Positions 23,701 to 32,700 of a DNA stretch of 64,000 bases are shown piece after piece. Under the pieces are notes generated by a model. It was not told where the DNA came from, searched no databases, and saw only the letters and a program-made list of their open reading frames with translations. Every line of letters starts with the position of its first letter. Position 1 is the stretch's first letter. The translations under genes and the position numbers were made by a program. The DNA is from Xenopus tropicalis (taxonomy: Eukaryota > Chordata > Amphibia > Anura > Pipidae): contig NC_030678.2 of the NCBI RefSeq assembly GCF_000004195.4, positions 62,527,378-62,591,377 on the forward strand. The letters are read 5' to 3'.

Positions 23701-26700
23701 TAGGTGAGCTTTTATGTTTTAATGTAGTACAATGTACTAATATCTTATACCAGTATTCTTTAATTTAGCTGTCTTATAAAAAAATGGGGATCTTTCACAC
23801 TATCATTATATAATTTACGTCTGTAGTATTATTGTTCTTTTAATACCTGTGTCCTAACTAATCTACATGGCGACTTTTTAGAAATTGATAGGTGGCAATT
23901 GGATGTGATCGATTTAGATGTTGCTAAAGGAATTTATACAGTTCCACACAGATGGCTGCCAATTAAATTAAGGAAAATTTGCCTGTTACATAATATTTTT
24001 ACTTGAATAGAAAACTGTCTGAGGGATAGATTACAAAGAGTGGTGGTAGATGGAACATTTAACACTAATTGGAGTGTTGTTAGTGGCAGTGGCACTACTG
24101 CTATACAAGCAGATGAGTGGGCTGGGGTGGGCTATCAGGACAGGCTCTGTGTGTGCTGGGCTTCCTTGAACATTTTTTGTGGTGAAACACAGCCCAGCAC
24201 TTGAGGTATCTGTCCCTAGCCTTTTTGCAGGACAAGGCAAATGTATTAAGCACCCCCATTGAATATAATCGCCAACCTCTGACAAGCCAAGGTGCTATTC
24301 CTGCTACACAACTCTGCTCCAGTGATGCTCCTTGGGTGTCCTGGACACACACATGCACAGTAGTTTAAAGATCAGGACTTTGGAGACATGAATTTTACCC
24401 TACTGCACAACTGTGTAACTCTAGGCACTGTCACTCTGTGGCTAATAAAGCAATTACAAACTCTGCATTCACTTGTAATAAAACAGAATTCTGCCTTTCT
24501 ATATATCCTTGTAAGGCCTTACAGGAGAAGTGCAGTTTTGGGCCCCAGTCCTTAAAGAGTTCATCCCATGGAAATAAGAAACGTTTTGGACCATTTCTAA
24601 TTTAATCAATTTAATCTTTACTAACCATGTCATGGCAGTCTGTCTCTAGTGCTTCTCTCTTCATGCAGAGGCCACACTTATATTTTGTTTGAGATGTTTA
24701 ATACATCAGTGGGGTAGCCCTAGGGAGCACCCCAAATGTATTTAACCTAACTGCTACTTAAAATCTGACTCCAACTCCTACATATAAAGAGAATGACAAG
24801 GGAATGGTTGCCAAGAGACAGATAGTAAGGTGTACTTGAGTATTTTAGAAATGGTACAGAATTTTTAATTAGAGCTATAAAGTTTATGTGTTTTTTTTTG
24901 GAGAAAAGGTACCTGTGAGCAGACATGATTACTCTTTACAAGTACATAAGAGGACATTATAGACAGATAACAGAAATCTTTTTCTTTCCCCCTTAGAAAA
25001 AGGGATCTTTTTCCTTAGAAAAAGAAAATATGGGGGATATAGGGGATTAGATAAGTAATGTAAAAGAACTGGGCAAATACTGTTAAAGCAAAATTATTAA
25101 TAGCATGCAAAGATAATGTTATGACTGATGTAAAAAAGTTTCATTTCTGGTGTCAGTACAGGTATCGGACCCCTTATCCGGAAACCCGTTATCCAGAAAG
25201 CTCCGAATTACGGAATGCCCGTCTCCCATAGACTCCATTTTAATCAAATAATTCAGAATTTTAAAACTGATTTGCTTTTTCTATGTAGAAATAAAACAAA
25301 ACCTTGTAATTGATTCCAACTAAGATATAATTAATCCTTATTGGATGCAAAACAATCCTATTGGGTTTAATTAATGTTTTATTGATTTTTTAGTAGACTT
25401 AAGGTATGGAGATCCAAATTACGGAAAGACCCCTTATCCGGAATACCCTTGGTCCCGAGCATTCTGGATAGTGGGTCCTATACCTGTACCTCTTTAAAGC
25501 ACATTTTGGTCAGTAACGATAACTGCATATTACTATCCATTTTGTATTTCCTAAACAGTTAAATAGTTCAGTACAACTAAATCTATCTGTGCACAATTGG
25601 AAAGTGTTTGTTTTTAAATTGGAAAACAGCTTGGACATGGTCAACACGTTCTGCCATGTGGCATAGATTAGGGAAGAAGTAGTAATCAGATTTATATTCT
25701 GTAATCTTGTCACTTCCTAAATGACCATGAATTTTGTGTAATTGTTGCACTGTAAGATTGACTTTCAGTTCCAGTAAAACTATTTACAACACTTCCTTCT
25801 CATAATTTGCATAGTGACTTTTCCCTCAGAAAATACTGTAATGATTTTAGATTTTTTTTTCCAGGTATTTTACAAGGATCACATTTCACAGTAGATAATT
25901 TCTTGTCATTCTTCTTTAACTGCAAAAATTAACAAACTGTTCTAAAATTTATCTCATAGGACCTGCTCCAAATGTTAAAGATTTAACCAAAAGAGATATC
26001 ATCCCAAAACAGTGTCTATAAAATTATTCAGCCCCCTTTTTTAACAAAAACAGAATTTCTCTGCAAAAGGATAGAAATTGGTTACAATGAAAAACACAGA
26101 ATGATTGCATAAGTATCCATTCCCTTTAATATGACCTTTCTAACTCATCCCTGGTGCAGCCAATTCTATTCCAAAGTTACATTTAGTTAAATGAAGATCA
26201 CAAATGTAAAGTTAAGGGGTTATTAAGGGATTATAGTGTCTGGTAAGTCAATATTATTGCATAACCAACACTCCAAGCAACTCTGGGAAAACATGATTAA
26301 AACGATTCAGGGGATGTATACAAAAAAAATATCCAAGTCACTGAAGTCACTGTCCAAGTTACTGAATATACTATTTAAATATACCTTGAAGTCCACTTCA
26401 ATTAATCATTAAGAAATAGAAAAAGCATTAACAGACCATCCACCAAAAGTGAGTGACCTTAAAGGAAGGAGACTAGCGAGGGAAGCCACTAAAAGACATA
26501 TTGCAACTCTACAAGAAATCCTCATTGGATGAGGCTGGGGAGACTATGCATACATCAACTGTTGCCCAGCCTCCTTACTAGTCACAGTTTTATGGGAGAG
26601 TGACAAAAAATCAGCTATAAGCAGGTTCTATGGCCAATGAGACCAAAAGTGATTTTTTTTGGCTGACAAAGCCAAATACTACACATTGTCATAAATACTT

Positions 26701-29700
26701 CATTCCTACCATGATGCATGGTGACGGTAGTGTCTATGCTTCTATGCAGTAGGCCATAGAACACTTGTAAGGGTACGATGAATGCAGCAAATACTGCAAG
26801 GTCCTGCAGGAAAACCTGATGCAGTCTGCAAGAAACTTCATCCAAGGATCTTCCAGTGAGATGATGACCCCAAGTCAAAAATAAGCTAAAAAAAATGGCT
26901 GAGATCACAAGTCTAGATCTCAAGCAAAGTAACAGCAATAAAAAAGACATTTCCATTAAGTTACTGCTAGTTAAGCTTGTCGCCACCCCTAACCCCCCTT
27001 CCCTGTTTGGCCCCCACCTGTCTGGCTGCTGTGACTGCTTATCTTTGTGTAAGCTTTAAAAGGTATCAGTACTGACATTAACTGGCCCCCTGCATTGTTG
27101 CAGTATCAGCATTGTGCCACTGTATGTACTGCCTGCCCTATGCTACTGGTGTGTGCCATACTCTGTCTGCCCTATACTGCCTGTGTGTGACATACTCTGC
27201 CTGCCCTATGCTGCCTGTGTGTCATACTCTGCCTGTCCTTTGCTGCCTGTGTGTGCAATACTCTGCCTGCCCTATGCTGTCTATGTGTGCCATACTCGTG
27301 CCATAATCTGCCTGCCCTATGCTGCCTTTGGGAGTTTAACCTGGCAGGGGTTTGTTCTGGAAGTGTGTTAGCATTTTTAAATAGTTATTATATGGCCCCT
27401 AAGGTGTGTAATTATATGCTGGGGGTTGCTTTGCTATCCACATATGGCATATGGATTTAAGGATATGACTTAATATGGCATAATAAACTTCTTTCACATA
27501 TGAATGAAAAGATATTCCTGCAGTGAGCACCAACCATTTGAGTTTTCACTGTGCTACCACCATTTATGTGGGTATGGTCTTAAAAGCTCTTGTTTTAACA
27601 TGGGTTTTGTTTAAAGTGGGTGCAGTTTAAAAAAGGAGAGTGGTCAAAACTGACATCCATGTAGGCCATGCATATTTGACTTGCCTGTTTTTACATCTCA
27701 GGTGTATAACTTTACATTTATCAACATTGTATCTCATCTACCAGCCTGCCAGAATGCCAGTTTGTCAAGATCCTGCTGCAAGGATGCCACATCTTGAGTG
27801 GAATTATTGGGCTGCATAATTTTGTGTCATCTGCAAACACTGATACACAGTACCCTTGCTATAACCATTAATGAACAAATTAAAGTAGACCCAAAACAGA
27901 ACCCTCTGGGACTTCACTAGTGATTCCTACTCCAAGTATAGAATGTGCAACAGATCTTAGTGTAGTAAGCAGTCATTTATGTGCCACTGTCAGAGCTGGG
28001 TTAGGAGACTGTCTCACAGGAGATTGTTACGGCACACAGCCGACGTCAAGGAATGCTTACTGCACTGAGGTAATTTTAATTTATTTTATTTTTGTTCAGC
28101 AATTCTACAGTTTGGGGTTTCAGCAGTTATCTGATTGCAAGGTGCAACCAGGTAGTATTTTAAATGAGAGACTGATATATTTATAGGAGAGGACCTGAAT
28201 AGAAAAAAAAATTAGAACAAGTAACAGTAACAATACAATTGTAGACTGACAGAAAATAGTTTTTTTGGTTTCTGGGGTCTGTAACCCCCATTTGAAAATT
28301 GGAAAAAAGTCTGAAAAAGAAGGCAAATAATTTAAAAACTATAAAAAAAAATAATAAAGACTAACTGAAAAGTTGCTTAGAATTGGCCATTCTATAACAT
28401 AATTAAAGTTAACTTAAGGTAAACCCCTTTAATTATCTTACTTCTCAGTTAAGCCACACAGGGAGCTCCTTAACACTCTTACATTTCATTCTTAATGGAA
28501 TAAATTAACAACAGCAATAATTTATAATGACATCCATGTCTGTTCTGTGTTTTTAGTGGAAAACCTAACACTCCAATCTATGCATCTTTTTTGCCCAAGT
28601 GTATATTTGCTTTTTGCAACAAAGAGTGACAAGTGAATCTGTCCCATTTTACTCCACTAAAAAGCCTCAAAACAACTACTGCACAACGTTTTTTTGCAGC
28701 CATTGGAATCTATCAGCTTTTTTCATTGCAAAACCTGGTGAAAACCTGGATTTTGCTCATCACTACTGCAACAATAATTAAATGAGATAGGATTATAATT
28801 ACTATTCACCAGGGGTTATAGTACTTGCACATTTGCTATTTGTTCTGGGTTGTTACTATATCCAGTATAGTGGTTGGGTCCTCAACCACTTGTGACATAA
28901 AATAGTCTTGTAACAAGTTTAATATTTGTTCTCATTAACTATCCTGGCAATACAGTTGCTCCAGATCTGAGTAAAGTCCCCGATTATCAAGACTTGCCCC
29001 AAACTAGCAGCCTTTTAATCCAATAAAGAATGTGTGGCTAAACTTGAAAAACGGGGTTCGCTTTCTCAAAAGTGACACTATATGGAATTTGTGCGACTAC
29101 AACTTCCAACAGTGGCACTATATGGTAGTTTTCCATAGAAATAACCTTGCACAATAAGATTATTTTACACATATGTTTATACATACACTATGCTACACTA
29201 TATAGTTTTTTTCTTTTTTTTTTCCTCTTCTTTCTCCCTGCATATTCGTGCTGGTCCATTTCTAAATACTTGTTCCTAAATGATTTAATTCAGACTGACA
29301 GCGTAGATGTCAGCTATAATACTATACAAACAAAATTACTAAAACCTTTCCATCTTTTACATTACTTAGTGAGTATCACTTCACCTTTTATAGTGATTGT
29401 CTATTTGCCCTTACTTTCAGGAGTATCCATTTTTCTGCAGGTAGCTGGAATGTTGGGTACATACTCCAGTTATACAAGCATTTTTCATGTCATTTGCTGC
29501 AAGTATTGGTATTTAAAAAGAATAAAATGTATTACTCAAAGTATATCTAAACACAAAATCACAGGGACATGACATGTGAATGTGACCATATTGTTGAAGA
29601 AACACTTACAGTAAATGTTGTGTCAAACCAGCCCAAGCTAAATTTTCAAAATAAATGCTATGGTGCTCTAAGTCAAAAAGTGCCATTAACTAAACGGTAG

Positions 29701-32700
29701 CAAGATTAAAAAAAAAAGGTCCATATTCTTGGCTCACAATTAAACTCAATGATTGCAGCTGTAGAGTCGGGCAAAAAAATGCAACAGAAAAGGGTGTTAT
29801 TTGTACCTCATGTTACATGCAGAAAATTGCATTGAGCAGGGACCAAAGTGGAAAACATTGGACACGTTGGACCAATACTTTGCACTTTAAACCTTCACCC
29901 ATTTTTGTGAATGAGGCCAGGAGTTTTACATGTGCCTTGTTTCATTCTCTATCAGAAATATCCAAGGCTCTTACTGCCTACTCCACTATTAATAAAGCAG
30001 ATGTGTTCTCCGGGCAATTCTTTAATATACACTTTAATGTGAAAACAAATGCTAAAAGCAATGTCATTCTATCATACCTTGTATGTAGTTTAAAGTGACA
30101 AATATATTACTTTTTGTTAGCTTAACATGTTTAGGCAATCAATTAACCACAAAAACTGACTTGAAAATAAAACTTTAAGCTTGCGTTAACCACGGTTTAT
30201 TTACTATAAAACACTCTGCATAGACCTTTTTTCCATTTCCTGCGTGGTAGGAAAGTATTCGTTTTATTGGTTTCTCTTGTATAGAATTTTAATGTCACAT
30301 TGATAGACACACATATACATTTCCTCTTACTGTACTACTGCACTCTAAATTTTAGCCAATAAATTTAGTATGTTAACCTAAAATGTGTCAATTCTATTGA
30401 AAAGCTTATGTCAATACTGCAAGTACCCTTTACTATCTATATTTGCAGGCCCTTTCAAGCCAGGCCCACATAATGTACATTTGTCTTTATATCAATGAAT
30501 ATTGATATGCATATACAGAGCAATTTGGAATATGACAGCTCTTAAAAATTAATGTAATAATACATTGAGATATAAGTAAAATGATACACATCTGGTTTAA
30601 GTGTTTATTTATAATAATAATAATAATAATCATCATCATCATTAATAAATGTTCTTTTTTGTACAGCCAATCAAATGTAAATTGGCTTAATTATACATAA
30701 TGACAAAATTAGCATGCTAACTTGGATCTTTTATAGGTACTCTAAAAAATCTTCTTTCCCTAACTACTATCTGTCAAGGCACATTTTTTAGACAGAAAAC
30801 AGCTGTCTAAATCAATTATAATTTTTTTATATTACTGGCTGGTCAGAGAAGTTGTATATTTTAAAGGGAAAATACCTGTTTTAATAGGATGAGCCCATCC
30901 TTTGGAATCCTAATGTAATAAATGTATTTATTTTTATGCTCATTTGGTGTCAGGGTATGTATTCTTATTCAGTTTGATTGTCACTAATTTAGTGATTATT
31001 CTCTGTAGGTCCAGGGATCTGCAATGTGTATTGTACCTTGGTCGTGTTCCCCTTTTTATCGGTGATACCTTTTGTTATTGCTTGTCTAAGATAATTCATA
31101 ATAAAAATGTAACTAGAGTACTTGTTATTTCAAAAATGTTAGTACACTTAACGCACAGAGGTCGGCTTCGTTCTTTGGTTCTTTTATTTAAAAACAATAG
31201 ATTTGTAGTAAGGATTATATCTTAGTTGGGAAGTACAAGGTACAATGTTTTAAAATTTCAGAATATTTGATTAAAATAGGAGTCTATGGGAGATGGCCTT
31301 CCAGTAATTTGGAGCTTTCTGGATAATAGGTTTCTGGATAATGGTTCAAATATCTGTATTATTGTATATAATATATTATTGTATATAATAATATTAATAT
31401 ACTAACAACAGTATAATAATTTAATATTCCAGTACTGCACAATTTCTGTGCAGTACTGTGTTACATAGCTGTAGAATTTCCCATGGCAGTCTCAAGTTAT
31501 ATAAAAAAAAATTCTATTAAAAATATATTCATCTAGGGTGCTCTACACCAGGGACTATGGCCCATATATGGTGGACATGTCCACAAGCAATCAGATACTG
31601 GATACGGGTATACAACATGATATTCGCTGTTTTAAATGTTAATCTGCAAAAAGACCCATACAAGGCACTAATGGGAGCACCAGTTCAAGGGGTGACTAAC
31701 ACACAACAGAGATTAATTAATCAAATATTTTTAGCCGCAAGGCAAGTCCTAGCGAGATCTTGGAAATCCCCATTTATTAACTACAATTTACTTAAACCCA
31801 AGATTGATTGGATATTTACAAATGAAAAGCTAACTAGTATTGCATTAGACAAATACCCACTGTTCCTTAAAGTTTGGCAACCATGGATTGATTATAGGTT
31901 TGGAGGGACCCTTTCTACTTTGATATTATCTGCCTAATAATTAGTAGTGAAATGTTTTTAAATTGAACTATGTTTAACACCATACTCCTCTGTTACTATC
32001 TACCCCTTTGCTTTCCCTGTTGTTTTCTGTTATCGATCAACACATTGGCTTCTATTAACATAAGGAGACATATCCGTTATTGTCACCTGCTGGATCTGAC
32101 ATAATGCTTTGTGATAAAAAAAAAGATCGCAATTGTATCGTACAGCAATAAAATATGTAACATCACAACAATATTTTCTGAATGTTAAGAATTAAGAAAA
32201 AATGCAACTTGATTTATGTAACGTAAAATGTTTATTTGATTACTATGAAACAATAAAAATGAATGACAAAAAAATATATATATATATTCATCTAGAGATA
32301 TGCATGTAGATTTAAACTTATTTTTCCATTATTTTCACCCTTTTCTTCTTTTGTATGGAAATTACAACATATTTTGTAGTTTTCTTGGGGTATACCATGT
32401 ACCACCCAGTAATAAACAGTAAACACTCGCCAATAAAAATGAGACTCAAACAAAAAGATTTAAAAATGAAAAACGTAACAACATGGACCTCAGCAGAAAT
32501 TAGTATATGGAGCAGACAGTAAAACTAGAAATAAAGGCATTGGCCTGGGCAGGTTGCGAGGCAAAACACAATTTATGAAGCAGGCTAAAGGTGGCCATAC
32601 ACGCACCGATATTATCGTACGAAACCTCGTTTCGTACGATAATCGGTGCGTGTATGGCATGTCGGCGAGTCGACCGATATCGCAGGAAGCTGCCGATATC

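Noticed and set aside
24570..24600. AAGAAACGTTTTGGACC as another hammerhead-like tail
   Set aside because: No adjacent hairpin and no CTGATGA-like box; it lies in a CR1 fossil coding part.
29147..29572. 141-residue frame with hydrophobic runs as a membrane protein
   Set aside because: Hydrophobicity comes from T-rich sequence; no splice sites, motif or repeat support.
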